Notes under the pieces: model-generated
Database searches by the model: none
What the model saw: the letters and a program-made list of their open reading frames with translations, nothing else
Told to the model about the DNA's origin: nothing
NCBI RefSeq assembly: GCF_000565015.1
Contig: NZ_JDFF01000004.1
Location: forward strand, 1-64,000
Reading direction: 5' to 3'
Source of the DNA: Porphyromonas catoniae ATCC 51270
GTDB taxonomy: Bacteria > Bacteroidota > Bacteroidia > Bacteroidales > Porphyromonadaceae
Length of the DNA stretch: 64,000 bases
Translations under genes and position numbers: made by a program
Part shown: piece by piece, positions 24,614 through 33,807 of the stretch
Layout: the number at the start of each line of letters is the position of its first letter
Numbering within the stretch: the first letter of the stretch is position 1

Positions 24614-26695
24614 ATGACTATAAGACCCTTCCTTCTCTCCGTGCTGCTACTCGTGAGTGCCGCAGCATGGGCACAACGCCCAGAGCGTAACAACTACAAC
24701 CCCTACGAGGTACGTGACATCGAGGAGATCCCTGATGAGATCAAGATGGTACGTGGTGATAAGCTACGTGCCTACCGCATCACACCCAGCGTTGCCCGAG
24801 CTACACGAGTAGAGATGCCCGATACGCTCACACACTATACCTTCGAGTACATCTCCCCAGAGTTTCGCTCCCTAGGGGTATCGTACCAAGGGAACATGAA
24901 TCACGCTTGGCAGTCTAAGCTCTTCTTCGATCGAGCCCGCCGTGTAGGAGACTTCTTCTACACAGACGGGTATTACCGCATGCTTTATACCCCCGATGAG
25001 GTACGCTTCTACGACACGAAGACCCCTTTCACCTTCGTTCGCTACCAACGTAACTTTAAGACCAATGAGAGTGAAGACGTAGTGGCAGGCGACTTCGGTG
25101 TGAACATGGGGAAGGCTCTTAACCTAGGGGCAAACTTCGATTACCGAAATGCCCAAGGCTTCTACACCAATAGTCGAAGCAAGGACGCACGCTATCGGCT
25201 CTTCGGCAGCTACCGTGCCGATCGCTACGAACTCTATGCCTATATCGCCAACGACTACTACAAGCAGGAGGAGAATGGTGGTATCACCAATGCTGACTAT
25301 ATCCTCAACCCCGACCGATACACTAATGGGCGCACTAAAGTCAGTGCCAAGGATGTACCCGTCCAGATCACCGAGAGGCTAACGAACCGTATCCGCTCAG
25401 GTCATGCCTATCTAGCACAGACCTTCCGCCTCGGGCACTATACTACCGTACAGCGTAAACCCACAGGAAAAGAACATCAAGATACTGAGCTATTAGGTGA
25501 CACACTAAGCCTAGACTCCACCTACTTCGTCCCCGTGGGAGGGCTTTCACTGACTACATACTACAACGTCCAGAGCCGCCGCCTACAGACTCAAGGAGAG
25601 AATGACCTCTGGAAGAACGTCTTTGGTGAGCCTGTCGTGACACAGACCCGAGTACCCGATGGTGGAGGTACACCTGTGGCGTATGCCTTCCCTAATGACA
25701 CAGCACAGCTTACCACCCTGCATAATACGTTGGCCCTCTCACTGATGGAGGGCTTCCGTCCTTGGGTAAAGTTCGGTCTCTCTGCCTACCTTCGCCAAGA
25801 GCAGAACTGGGCCAAGCTCCCGAATGCTACTACACATCTCTATGGAGCGACAGAGCGTTTCTCGTCAACCTTTATAGGCGGACTCATCGAGCGTCGTGAA
25901 GGTACGGGGCTGAACTTCTCGGGACGTGGAGAGCTAGGCATACTAGGCTCTGATCTGGGAGCCTTCAAGATCGAGGGCAACCTACTCACAACCTTCCGAC
26001 TCTTCAACCGCCAGTTCGCACTCGAGGCTGATACCTACATCGACAACGCACGACCTTCATACTTCGCAGCCCATCACCATGGCACCTATGGTTGGTGGGA
26101 TAAGGACTTAAAGTTCACACGCCGTATAGAGCTCGGGGGGAAGGTACACCTCACCTCATGGGGCACACAGCTAGAGGCTCGCACAGCCAGCCTACAGAAC
26201 TATATCTACTATGGAGCCAAAGGGGAGCCAAGCCAACTAACCGACCTCATGCAAGTCCTCTCGCTAAGGGCAAAGCAAGTAGGCTCTGTAGGAGTGCTGA
26301 ACTGGGAGCTAGAGGCTGCTTACCAGACCTCCACCAATGAGTCCGTCCTCCCGCTACCACGCCTCGCTGTCGCTGCTGACATCTACGTACGCTTCCTCGT
26401 TGCCAAGGTCATGCGTATCGACCTTGGGGTCAAGGGCTACTGGCACAGTGCGTACTATGCCCCTTACTACCTACCCACGACTCAGCAGTTCATCCTGCAA
26501 AGCGAAGGTAAGGTTGGTGGCGAAGCCCCACTACTGAATGCATACGCTAACTTCCGTCTCAAGCGTGCTCGCTTCTTCCTTCAGATGTACAACGTTACCG
26601 AGGCCTTCACCACAGGTAGTCGCCTCTCCATGCACAAGTACCCCTACAATCCCATGTACCTAGCTGGTGGCGTTGTCGTGGACCTCAATAACTAA
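24614..26695 (+). CDS. Putative outer-membrane porin (Porin_10 type)
   Basis: The 693-residue protein has a signal peptide (FLLSVLLLVSAAAWAQ) and then many alternating aromatic/polar strands, with no TonB box or plug domain. The pattern, the LGVSYQGNMNHAWQSKLFFD start and the ending YPYNPMYLAGGVVVDLNN match the Bacteroidota putative-porin family Porin_10. The substrate is unknown. It lies 37 bp after the CDF gene and 12 bp before a membrane-anchored solute-binding protein, an arrangement that suggests joint uptake, but this is inference. Confidence 0.8.
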   Translation: MTIRPFLLSVLLLVSAAAWAQRPERNNYNPYEVRDIEEIPDEIKMVRGDKLRAYRITPSVARATRVEMPDTLTHYTFEYISPEFRSLGVSYQGNMNHAWQSKLFFDRARRVGDFFYTDGYYRMLYTPDEVRFYDTKTPFTFVRYQRNFKTNESEDVVAGDFGVNMGKALNLGANFDYRNAQGFYTNSRSKDARYRLFGSYRADRYELYAYIANDYYKQEENGGITNADYILNPDRYTNGRTKVSAKDVPVQITERLTNRIRSGHAYLAQTFRLGHYTTVQRKPTGKEHQDTELLGDTLSLDSTYFVPVGGLSLTTYYNVQSRRLQTQGENDLWKNVFGEPVVTQTRVPDGGGTPVAYAFPNDTAQLTTLHNTLALSLMEGFRPWVKFGLSAYLRQEQNWAKLPNATTHLYGATERFSSTFIGGLIERREGTGLNFSGRGELGILGSDLGAFKIEGNLLTTFRLFNRQFALEADTYIDNARPSYFAAHHHGTYGWWDKDLKFTRRIELGGKVHLTSWGTQLEARTASLQNYIYYGAKGEPSQLTDLMQVLSLRAKQVGSVGVLNWELEAAYQTSTNESVLPLPRLAVAADIYVRFLVAKVMRIDLGVKGYWHSAYYAPYYLPTTQQFILQSEGKVGGEAPLLNAYANFRLKRARFFLQMYNVTEAFTTGSRLSMHKYPYNPMYLAGGVVVDLNN

Positions 26696-26707
26696 CCCTC
26701 CTAGACT

Positions 26708-27502
26708 ATGCGCTCACGACTCTTCACTCTTCGCTCTCTTACCTATCTGGCTGGGCTGGTGGCCATCATTGCACTGATGCTCTACCTGCATCACCAGGCA
26801 CGCAAGCGAGCTGATAGCACGGACTCCACCCCTATCATCCGGGACTATCCCGAAATCCGACGTGAAGGGACACTCCGCCTCTGTACCTCATACAACGAAG
26901 GCGGAATTAAAGCACAAGGAGGTGAGCTCTCTGGTCTTGTCTATGATCTAGCCAAGGTGCTGCAGCAGCGAAGTGGACTACGCGTCGAAGTCGTGCTAGA
27001 GAACAACTGGGAGAAAGCACTTACCTACCTGAGCTCTGGACAAGTAGACCTCGTCACTCGTCCCACAGCCTCAACGTCCGACATCGACACCACACGCTTC
27101 CGCCTCTTCGGTCAAGAGCACTCTGGCCCCATCTTCCTTATTCAGCGGCGCGCAGACAGCACGACCTTCGTCACTAGTCAGATACAGCTCTCTGGACGAA
27201 CGATCACGCTCCCTCTTGCTTCACCCTACCGCCTCTTCCTAGAGCACCTCAGCGAAGAGATTGGTGAAGCTATCCACCTTGAGGAAGATTCGCTCTACCA
27301 AGCCGAGCAACTAGCTATGCAGGTAGCATCAGGGAAGATTGACTACACGATCTGCACCGACAAAGAGGCACAACGGTTTAAGACACTCTTCCCAGAGCTG
27401 GACTGCACACTCCCGCTGAGCTATTCGTTCCGTACTGCCTGGCTTTTACGTCGTGCCGCACCAGCACTCAGTGATAGCCTCTCACTCTGGCTGAAGAAAT
27501 AA
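26708..27502 (+). CDS. Membrane-anchored periplasmic solute-binding (SBP_bac_3/MltF-N-like) protein
   Basis: The 264-residue protein has one N-terminal membrane helix (LTYLAGLVAIIALMLYLHH) followed by a family 3 solute-binding fold (REGTLRLCTSYNEGG ... LSGLVYDLAKVL ... VDLVTRPTAST ... DYTICTDKEAQRF). No lytic transglycosylase domain follows, although the fold resembles the N-terminal half of MltF. No ABC permease or ATPase lies nearby, so a sensor or regulatory role is possible. It lies 12 bp after the porin gene and is followed by a bidirectional terminator. Confidence 0.78.
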   Translation: MRSRLFTLRSLTYLAGLVAIIALMLYLHHQARKRADSTDSTPIIRDYPEIRREGTLRLCTSYNEGGIKAQGGELSGLVYDLAKVLQQRSGLRVEVVLENNWEKALTYLSSGQVDLVTRPTASTSDIDTTRFRLFGQEHSGPIFLIQRRADSTTFVTSQIQLSGRTITLPLASPYRLFLEHLSEEIGEAIHLEEDSLYQAEQLAMQVASGKIDYTICTDKEAQRFKTLFPELDCTLPLSYSFRTAWLLRRAAPALSDSLSLWLKK

Positions 27503-27517
27503 ACCCACACAATGCAG

Positions 27518-27555
27518 AAAGGGGATACACGTTAGACGTGTATCCCCTTTCTATA
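27518..27555. terminator. Bidirectional terminator between convergent genes
   Basis: AAAGGGGATACACG (27518-27531) pairs perfectly with CGTGTATCCCCTTT (27537-27550). The T/A-rich flanks allow it to serve both the gene ending at 27502 and the minus-strand gene ending at 27573. Confidence 0.85.
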
Positions 27556-27572
27556 TGTATCAAGCTCTTTTC

Positions 27573-28478
27573 TTACTTGAAGAACTTATACTCGATGGTA
27601 AACTTATTTTGCTCTTCTCTACCACTCTCTATACCCTCGATTGGCAAACCTTGGGCATTATACTTGGTATAAGTAATCTGATTTAGTTCACTTCTCGTGA
27701 CAGCACCCTTTTCATCATAGCTCTTATTAAGCTCAAAAAGCGACTCTCCGAAGATACCATACTTTTTCTCCGAATACTCGTGGTACTTACGAGAGCCTCC
27801 ATACCCGAATATCTCTGTTCCTTGAGCCTCTCGCTGTACGACACGCCCAAGGTCATCATAGATAGTCTCAACCATCCCAATCTTTTGTGTTCGAGCCTTG
27901 TCTGAGAATATCGTCTCAATCTCTTTTCCTTCTTTATACGTAAATAAAGAATATGTTTCCGTTTTCTCGGTTGATCCCTCTATTTGCTCTGTTGTAGAAG
28001 AAGAGACTCTTTTTCCCTTATCATTGGTGTATAAAACGGTCTTCGTATTACGCCCTGCTTTCTCTGAATATTCTTCGTAGCTCACAAGGAGACCATCACT
28101 GTAGGTGTATCTTTCCTCAAGTCCTGGGAAACCGACCTCACCATATTTATAAAGGACGAGACGTCCCTCTAAGTCATAGGTGTAGTAGCCATCTACAGAT
28201 GGGACAAACTTACCATTCTTAAAGGTTGAATAAATATCTGTCAGTGGGCGAAATTGTCTATCATAGGTGGCAGAACTTGAGGAAACCACCTGTCCTTTTT
28301 CATTGTATCTATAGACAGTGATTTGCTCTAGCTTCCCGACGATGTCTTTCCTTTCAGCATGCTTGACATTGGGGACATCAGGGTTGGGGCTAGGGGTGTC
28401 ATTCTTCCCCTTACATGAAGTGAATACTACTGTAGCTGTGAGAGCTAGCAGGGTAAAACGTAAAGTCTTTGTTATCAT
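27573..28478 (-). CDS. Lipoprotein with YD-like repeats
   Basis: The 301-residue protein has a lipoprotein signal (LALTATVVFTSCKGKND; lipobox cysteine at about residue 21) and an Asp/Pro linker. It then carries about eight imperfect repeats of the type VYRYNEKGQVVSSSSATYD, YYTYDLEGRLVLYKY, TIYDDLGRVVQ and YTKYNAQGLPIEG. This resembles YD/RHS-like beta-strand repeats without any toxin or core domain. The sorting context after the cysteine (KGKNDT) does not decide between inner and outer membrane or surface export. Function unknown. It has its own promoter 110 bp upstream. Confidence 0.8.
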   Translation of the reverse strand: MITKTLRFTLLALTATVVFTSCKGKNDTPSPNPDVPNVKHAERKDIVGKLEQITVYRYNEKGQVVSSSSATYDRQFRPLTDIYSTFKNGKFVPSVDGYYTYDLEGRLVLYKYGEVGFPGLEERYTYSDGLLVSYEEYSEKAGRNTKTVLYTNDKGKRVSSSTTEQIEGSTEKTETYSLFTYKEGKEIETIFSDKARTQKIGMVETIYDDLGRVVQREAQGTEIFGYGGSRKYHEYSEKKYGIFGESLFELNKSYDEKGAVTRSELNQITYTKYNAQGLPIEGIESGREEQNKFTIEYKFFK

Positions 28479-28587
28479 TCGTCTATTGGTTTATAAATAC
28501 TTTGTTGGCCGTAGTTAGGTCATAAAGCCTATATGGCGCGATATCCAGCCTTGTAGCAAGCCGAGAGACCAAATCATACACGGCGCA

Positions 28588-28595
28588 CAAAGATA
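28588..28595 (-). promoter_or_regulatory. -7 box of the YD-repeat lipoprotein gene
   Basis: TATCTTTG on the minus strand gives a leader of about 100 nt before the ATG at 28478. Confidence 0.6.
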
Positions 28596-28707
28596 CTAAT
28601 TAATCCTCATGTTCCACAGATTGAAATCCCATACACAGCTACACATTCTCCAAAGAGATAGCCTCTTTCAAACGTCCTAAATTGGGCGTTTATACAGGCA
28701 TTGCAAC

Positions 28708-28814
28708 GAGTTACCATAAGTCGTTACAACGAGTTACCATAACTCTCCGTAGCGACTTACCACAACTCATTTAAACGAGTTACCACAACTCTATGGAAAG
28801 AGTTGTGGTAACTC
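28708..28814. repeat. Family A palindrome array, copy 1 (5 units, 23-bp pitch, fifth reversed)
   Basis: Units of 15 nt start at 28708, 28731, 28754, 28777 and 28800. The first four are GAGTTACCATAACTC or close variants; the fifth is GAGTTGTGGTAACTC, the reverse complement of a GAGTTACCACAACTC unit. Spacers are 8 nt and differ. The array lies between the lipoprotein promoter and the end of the DUF721 gene. A degenerate shared tail (GTAGAC-ATACCT... to AGGCTATTT) follows the last unit. Nothing else is recognised in 28596-28965. Confidence 0.92.
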
Positions 28815-28965
28815 GTAGACATACCTTCTTAAAACACCGTAAACAGGCTATTTCTAAGAGATAAAATAGGAATGTAGAAGAATACAGATTGTGACTGAGG
28901 GTATTTTCTCCCCTTATATGACCTTTTCATCCAGCTCCTGCTAGACACTGCTCTTCACTCGGCTC

Positions 28966-29262
28966 TTAGTACACCTGCACGAGGCGTATAAGTTCGGCGT
29001 GGAGATAGGTGTTGAGTTGCTGGCGGAGGGTATTGAGTTGAAGGTTAAGCTCCTGACGTGCGATGGGCGAAGAGGTACGAATACGTAGTACGCCCTCGTC
29101 AATGCGTGCCTCCCGCACCCATTGGTGAAGCTTACCTAGTAGCACAGGCAAGTGCTCTAGCGCACGATGCACGAGGAGCTGCTCGTACATATCAGGATCT
29201 TCATCCCAGAGGTTGGAGAGGGCTTGGCGGAAGTCCAGCGTTTCACTACGCTTCATGCTCAC
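28966..29262 (-). CDS. DUF721 (DciA-like) protein
   Basis: This small protein (98 aa) has the DUF721 pattern: an N-terminal helix, then VLRIRTSSPIARQELNLQ and LRQQLNTYL. The family includes DciA, a helicase-loading factor, and is often encoded next to recF or gyrB. Its ATG overlaps the recF stop (ATGA), so the two are translationally coupled. Start M3 is an alternative. A role in replication or repair is inferred from context. Confidence 0.85.
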   Translation of the reverse strand: MSMKRSETLDFRQALSNLWDEDPDMYEQLLVHRALEHLPVLLGKLHQWVREARIDEGVLRIRTSSPIARQELNLQLNTLRQQLNTYLHAELIRLVQVY

Positions 29263-30365
29263 TGAGGTATTTGTCGGATCTCCCCATCAGAGACTTCAAA
29301 GAGCTGGTAGTCTGTACCCCAGCCATGCACGAGTTCATCGAGGTGCTCTCTATTGGTATCCGTGATGAAGATCTGTCCAAAATCACGCCCCCCGACAAGC
29401 CGAATGATACGCCCGACACGCTCGGCATCAAGCTTGTCAAAAATATCATCCAGTAGCAGAATCGGACGCTCAGGGTTGGTCTCGGAGAGTAGGGTGTACT
29501 GGGCGAACTTCAATGAGATGAGGAAGGTCTTGTTTTGCCCTTCAGAGCCAACGCGACGGATTAATTCATCGTCCAGCAGCATCTGCAAGTCATCCTTATG
29601 TAACCCTACACTCGTATGTCCAAGTATGCGGTCACGCTCACGTACCTCCCTAAGAAGCTCTGCAATATGTCCCTCGGTAGCCTCAAGCGTAGAGGCATAG
29701 GCAAGGCTGACAGACTCCCTACCACCGCTGATCTCGGTGTAGTACTGCTGAAAAAGGGGAATGAAAAGCTCAACGAACTGGCAACGCTTCTCGTACAAGA
29801 TTGGCGAGACTTGCTCGAGTTGAAGGTCGAGAATATCGAGGACGCTGGATGAGGCTTGTTGGTTTTTCAGCAAGGTATTTCGTTGCTCCAGCACCTTATG
29901 ATACTGAGTAAGGGCAGCCATGTACACGCTGTCCTGCTGAGAGAGTTGTCTGTCGAGGAAGCGACGACGCTCATCGCTTCCACCGAGGATGAGCTGATAG
30001 TCTTGTGGCGAAACAATCACAAGGGGGAAAGCCCCGATATGCTCACTCAGCTTGCCATACTCCTTGCGATTACGCTTCAAGATCTTGCGTGCTCCAGGTC
30101 GTATCTGCAGCAGTAGATGCCGCTCATCACCATGGTCACTGAGGTATGAAGCATCCAGCACAGCGGATTCTTCTCCCCTACGTACAGCCAGTGTATCAGT
30201 GATCGAGAGGTGACTCTTCGTGAATGAGAGGTAGTGCAGCGCATCCAGCATATTCGTCTTGCCCATCCCATTGAGACCAATGAAGCAATTTACCTTGGGC
30301 GAGAACGTGCATGTTGCCGTGGCAATGCTCTTGAAGTTAATGAGGTGCAGGCGATTCAGTACCAC
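29259..30365 (-). CDS. recF: DNA replication and repair protein RecF
   Basis: RecF is an SMC-like ATPase that binds gapped DNA and helps load RecA. The 368-residue protein has Walker A GLNGMGKTNML near residue 35, the signature LGGSDERRRFLD, and Walker B RPILLLDDIFDKLD with RVGRII. I chose GTG 30365 as start: it gives VVLNRLHLINFKS, the usual RecF N-terminus, and lies 13 bp after the rlmN stop. The only upstream ATG (30458) lies inside rlmN and would add 31 atypical residues. Confidence 0.93.
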   Translation of the reverse strand: MVLNRLHLINFKSIATATCTFSPKVNCFIGLNGMGKTNMLDALHYLSFTKSHLSITDTLAVRRGEESAVLDASYLSDHGDERHLLLQIRPGARKILKRNRKEYGKLSEHIGAFPLVIVSPQDYQLILGGSDERRRFLDRQLSQQDSVYMAALTQYHKVLEQRNTLLKNQQASSSVLDILDLQLEQVSPILYEKRCQFVELFIPLFQQYYTEISGGRESVSLAYASTLEATEGHIAELLREVRERDRILGHTSVGLHKDDLQMLLDDELIRRVGSEGQNKTFLISLKFAQYTLLSETNPERPILLLDDIFDKLDAERVGRIIRLVGGRDFGQIFITDTNREHLDELVHGWGTDYQLFEVSDGEIRQIPQ

Positions 30366-30378
30366 GGGAGACGTTGGA

Positions 30379-31437
30379 TTAGCGTGAAAGGGAGGTAGAG
30401 GCTCCTGCCATCTGCTCCTTGGTCGAGAGCATACCACATGCAGCCGAGATGTCTTCACCTCGAGAGGTACGGATTGTGGTCACGTAGCCTCGAGACTCTA
30501 AGTAGGACTTAAAGAGCTCCATCCCTTGGGCAGAAAGTGGACGTAGGGGGACATCTGGGATTTGGTGAAAAGGAATTAGGTTAATACGGCACGGAATGCC
30601 TCGCAACAGACGTGCAAGCTCCTCTGCATGCTCTCTACTATCATTAACGCCATCGAAGACAATGTACTCAAAGGAAACCCTTCTCTGGCCTGTAAAATCT
30701 GCTTCACGGATCATCCTCAGCGTCTCCTCTAGGGGCATTCCACCCTCGGCTGGCATGAGAGCAAGGCGGCCCTCATGGAAGGGATTATGTAGACTTACAG
30801 CGAGGTGGCACGTCGTCTCCGAGAGGAAACGCTCCAGCCCCTTGCGGACACCTACTGTAGAGAGTGTGATACGCTTGGGAGACCATCCCAAGCCCCATGG
30901 TGCCGTCATCACAGAGATGCTACTCAGGACATGAGCTGCATTATCCAGAGGCTCACCCATACCCATGTAGACGATGTTTGTAAGCGAAGCTGATTCCTCT
31001 ACGGAGAGTACCTGATTTAAGATCTCACCCGAGGAGAGGTTTCCCTTGAAGCCCTGCTTACCCGTCATACAGAAGAGACAATCCATCTTACACCCTACTT
31101 GCGAAGAAATACAGAGGGTAGCTCTGTCCTTCTCGGGTATATAGACTGCCTCCACAAGTCCCCCAGAGCGTACTCGGAAGAGGTACTTGCGTGTCCCATC
31201 CTTGGATAGCTCACTCTTGACAGGTAGTGACCGCCCCACTTCGTAGTGAGCCATGAGTAGCTCTCGATTAGACTTTGAGATATTCGTCATCTCATCTATC
31301 GAAGTCACTCGCTTGTCATATAGCCACTGGGCGATTTGCTTCCCAGTGAAGCGTGGCATACCAAGTGCCATAACTTCGTGAGTCAATTCATCGAGGGTAA
31401 GCCCTAGGAGGATACGCTTCTCTGCTGGAGGGGTCAT
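30379..31437 (-). CDS. rlmN: 23S rRNA (adenine2503-C2)/tRNA methyltransferase RlmN
   Basis: This radical-SAM methyltransferase (352 aa) modifies A2503 of 23S rRNA and A37 of some tRNAs. The CxxxCxxC cluster motif is in VGCKMDCLFCMTGKQGF, with MGMGEPLDN, SLHNPF and the catalytic cysteine in ISAACGM near the C-terminus. I chose ATG 31437; a longer frame from GTG 31488 runs into the terminator hairpin of the upstream gene. It heads an operon with recF and the DUF721 gene. Confidence 0.93.
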   Translation of the reverse strand: MTPPAEKRILLGLTLDELTHEVMALGMPRFTGKQIAQWLYDKRVTSIDEMTNISKSNRELLMAHYEVGRSLPVKSELSKDGTRKYLFRVRSGGLVEAVYIPEKDRATLCISSQVGCKMDCLFCMTGKQGFKGNLSSGEILNQVLSVEESASLTNIVYMGMGEPLDNAAHVLSSISVMTAPWGLGWSPKRITLSTVGVRKGLERFLSETTCHLAVSLHNPFHEGRLALMPAEGGMPLEETLRMIREADFTGQRRVSFEYIVFDGVNDSREHAEELARLLRGIPCRINLIPFHQIPDVPLRPLSAQGMELFKSYLESRGYVTTIRTSRGEDISAACGMLSTKEQMAGASTSLSR

Positions 31438-31464
31438 TAAAGAGGGTGATAAATCGTTTGTAGG

Positions 31465-31506
31465 AAAGGCTGTCCGCAGGTGTTGCACCCATCGGACAGC
31501 CTTTTA
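31465..31506. terminator. Terminator hairpin after the PpiD-like gene
   Basis: GGCTGTCCG (31469-31477) pairs with CGGACAGCC (31493-31501). T-tracts follow on both strands: TTTTATA on plus, TTTCC on minus. It separates the minus-strand gene ending at 31563 from rlmN. Confidence 0.75.
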
Positions 31507-31562
31507 TATAACTCGTGGAGGCTCAAAAGGGTTGTCTTCAGCTACTCCACTAAGATTGGTCT

Positions 31563-33722
31563 CTAATAGAAGCGAGCTCTGTTATCCTCGACCTTCATGC
31601 GTTGGATGAAGTCAGCAAACGCACGATAGCTGTACTGGCGTGCGAGACCTGCCTCCTGTTGCTTGATCTGAGATGCCGCCACAGCCTTATCTTGTGGGGT
31701 CTTAGCGATTGGTTGCAGTACCATCACCTCTGTGTTGCTTGCTGCGAAAGGCTTTGAGAGCTGTCCGATAGGAGTCGTCATAGCGATACCATTGAAGGTC
31801 GCAGGCTCACTACCACGCACGACATAGCTCACATCAACGAGCGTATCCACCTTAGTCTGCAGATCTGCTGCGTAGGCATCAAGGCTCGTGAGCTTCTTAG
31901 CCTCGAGGCTCTTGACTAGGTGCTCAGCCTTCTTCTGCCCAGAGAGGTAGGCAACGATCTCCTCCTTGACTGCCGAGAGAGGAGCATAGCCAGCTGGGGT
32001 ATGTGTCCCTACTGCGGGGATGACGAGATAGTCTGTACCACAGGTATAGAGCTTGGGGCTGACCTCTCCATCCTTAGCATTAAGCGCCCAACTAACGATC
32101 TGTCGTGAGCTAGGGATCTGACCGAGCATAGGGCTCTGGGTAGTGATTACAACATCACGTGAGACATTGAAGCCTTCCTTCTCAGCCTTCTTCGCCATAG
32201 CCTCGAAGCCTCCGCCTTCACCCAAGATCTTGTTCAGTGCGCTATACTTCCCATTGTATGTATCAGGGGAGAAAGTAGCAGGGATTGTAAGGAAGGCAAC
32301 CTGATACTTCTCTACTGCGGGCTGAGGGTTCTCTGCCTTCGCTAGGATTGTGATAGGAGCCTGTCCAAGGCGAACCACTGTACCTACGGGGACTTGGTAG
32401 AGGGTATCGAGCTTCAGACCTGAGTTAGCACTCAGCTGCTGGAGCATGAACTCCGAGAAGGTGCTATCCTCCATGCCGTAGCGATTAGGTATGGTGACAA
32501 GTCCACCCTTCCCTGCGGTCTGTGGGTCGATACTGTTCTTCTGTGCTAGCTCGGCGAAGCTTGCTCCTCCCTGCAGGAGGGAGAGAAGGCTGTCTGCTTG
32601 CCCCTTAACGCTATCGTTCAGCACAATCATACGCACAGAGAGCGATGCTGTAGAAGACGTCTTGCCAAGGAGCTTAGCGATGTCATAGCGATCACTTACG
32701 AGCTGTGGATCATTCACCGCCCCAACCTCTGCGCTCTTGATGAAGGCTACTTGGTCTGCGCCCAGCCCTAGCTCATCAAGTTCGGCACCTGTAAGGTAGG
32801 CCTTGCTGAAGTACTTGTTGGAGGTAGAGAAGCTACGCATAGCGTTCTCTATCGTAGAGACTGTAGCACCACGTAGCTCAGAGAGAGCCTTGTCCTTCTC
32901 TGCTTCGGCAGCCTTGTAGTCAGCCTGTGAAGGGACGACCTGTAGGCTGATATAGCTCACCTGAGTCAGAGGATATTGCATGCGGTAGAAGTCCTTGTGC
33001 GTATCGTAGTAGCTCTTCACCTCAGCATCCGTAGGACGTGCTGTGGAGTCTGCGATCATCGCCGATGATGTACGTACGAGGGCAACTGTGCGAGCATCTG
33101 CCCCGAGGGCTAGCTCACGGTCGATGTCATTAATCTTATAGGTGCGAGAGAGGAGGGTACCGAGCTTCTGCTGGAGACGCTGGGTGCGTATCTGCTCCTG
33201 CAATAGAGTGAACTGCGTCTGCATAGCACGCAACTGCTGGCGTTGCTCTGCTGGGGCAGCCTGGATCTGCTTGTCAGATAGCTGACGGATGAACTCATTG
33301 ACTTGCTTCTCATCCGTTGTCCCAAAGAACTGTGATGCTAGGGGCGAAGGAGCGATTCCCTTACCTACAAGCAGGGCATAGAGCTCATCATCTGTCACGC
33401 TAAGACCTATATGGCTAGCGATCTTCTGGAGGGCATACTCCGAGATATACTGCTGAGCCAGTTGGTTGTTGAGCTGCATACGCTGTTCGTCTCCGAGCTT
33501 TTGTCCCTGAGCCTCGGCTTGGTTCTGTAGTTGCTCCAGACGTGCACTGTAGTCTTGGATGGAAATGTCCTTACCATCGATTGACAAGGCTACCTGCTCG
33601 CTTTTGCTCCAGAAGGTACGCCCGCTAGTAAAGAGGTCACCAATAACAAAGCCCGCGAGAGCAATACCAATGATGACAACGAGCATGACCGAGTGGCTAC
33701 GGATCTTCTCTAATACTGCCAT
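31563..33722 (-). CDS. ppiD: PpiD/SurA-like periplasmic folding factor (SurA_N plus parvulin-type PPIase)
   Basis: The 719-residue protein has an N-terminal membrane anchor (VMLVVIIGIALAGFVIGDLF) and a SurA_N-like helical domain (residues about 45-210: GKDISIQDYSARLEQL ... MQLNNQLAQQYISEYAL). A parvulin domain lies near 345-460 (RMIVLNDS ... ADSLLSLLQGGASFAELAQ), and a further helical/beta region follows. It is probably tethered in the inner membrane facing the periplasm and helps fold outer-membrane and secreted proteins. PpiD homologues are usually about 620-710 aa. A well-formed promoter lies upstream. Whether the PPIase site is active is uncertain. Confidence 0.9.
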   Translation of the reverse strand: MAVLEKIRSHSVMLVVIIGIALAGFVIGDLFTSGRTFWSKSEQVALSIDGKDISIQDYSARLEQLQNQAEAQGQKLGDEQRMQLNNQLAQQYISEYALQKIASHIGLSVTDDELYALLVGKGIAPSPLASQFFGTTDEKQVNEFIRQLSDKQIQAAPAEQRQQLRAMQTQFTLLQEQIRTQRLQQKLGTLLSRTYKINDIDRELALGADARTVALVRTSSAMIADSTARPTDAEVKSYYDTHKDFYRMQYPLTQVSYISLQVVPSQADYKAAEAEKDKALSELRGATVSTIENAMRSFSTSNKYFSKAYLTGAELDELGLGADQVAFIKSAEVGAVNDPQLVSDRYDIAKLLGKTSSTASLSVRMIVLNDSVKGQADSLLSLLQGGASFAELAQKNSIDPQTAGKGGLVTIPNRYGMEDSTFSEFMLQQLSANSGLKLDTLYQVPVGTVVRLGQAPITILAKAENPQPAVEKYQVAFLTIPATFSPDTYNGKYSALNKILGEGGGFEAMAKKAEKEGFNVSRDVVITTQSPMLGQIPSSRQIVSWALNAKDGEVSPKLYTCGTDYLVIPAVGTHTPAGYAPLSAVKEEIVAYLSGQKKAEHLVKSLEAKKLTSLDAYAADLQTKVDTLVDVSYVVRGSEPATFNGIAMTTPIGQLSKPFAASNTEVMVLQPIAKTPQDKAVAASQIKQQEAGLARQYSYRAFADFIQRMKVEDNRARFY

Positions 33723-33777
33723 TGTATGTACTTACCTATAATTATATAATGGTGTTTTATTTCAAATATTTGAAGCA

Positions 33778-33807
33778 CAAAGATACAAACACTCTAACGA
33801 ATACTCA
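33778..33807 (-). promoter_or_regulatory. Promoter of the PpiD-like gene
   Basis: On the minus strand TATCTTTG (33778-33785) has TTTG (33804-33807) 18 bp upstream, a full Bacteroidota promoter. The leader is about 50 nt. Confidence 0.75.
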
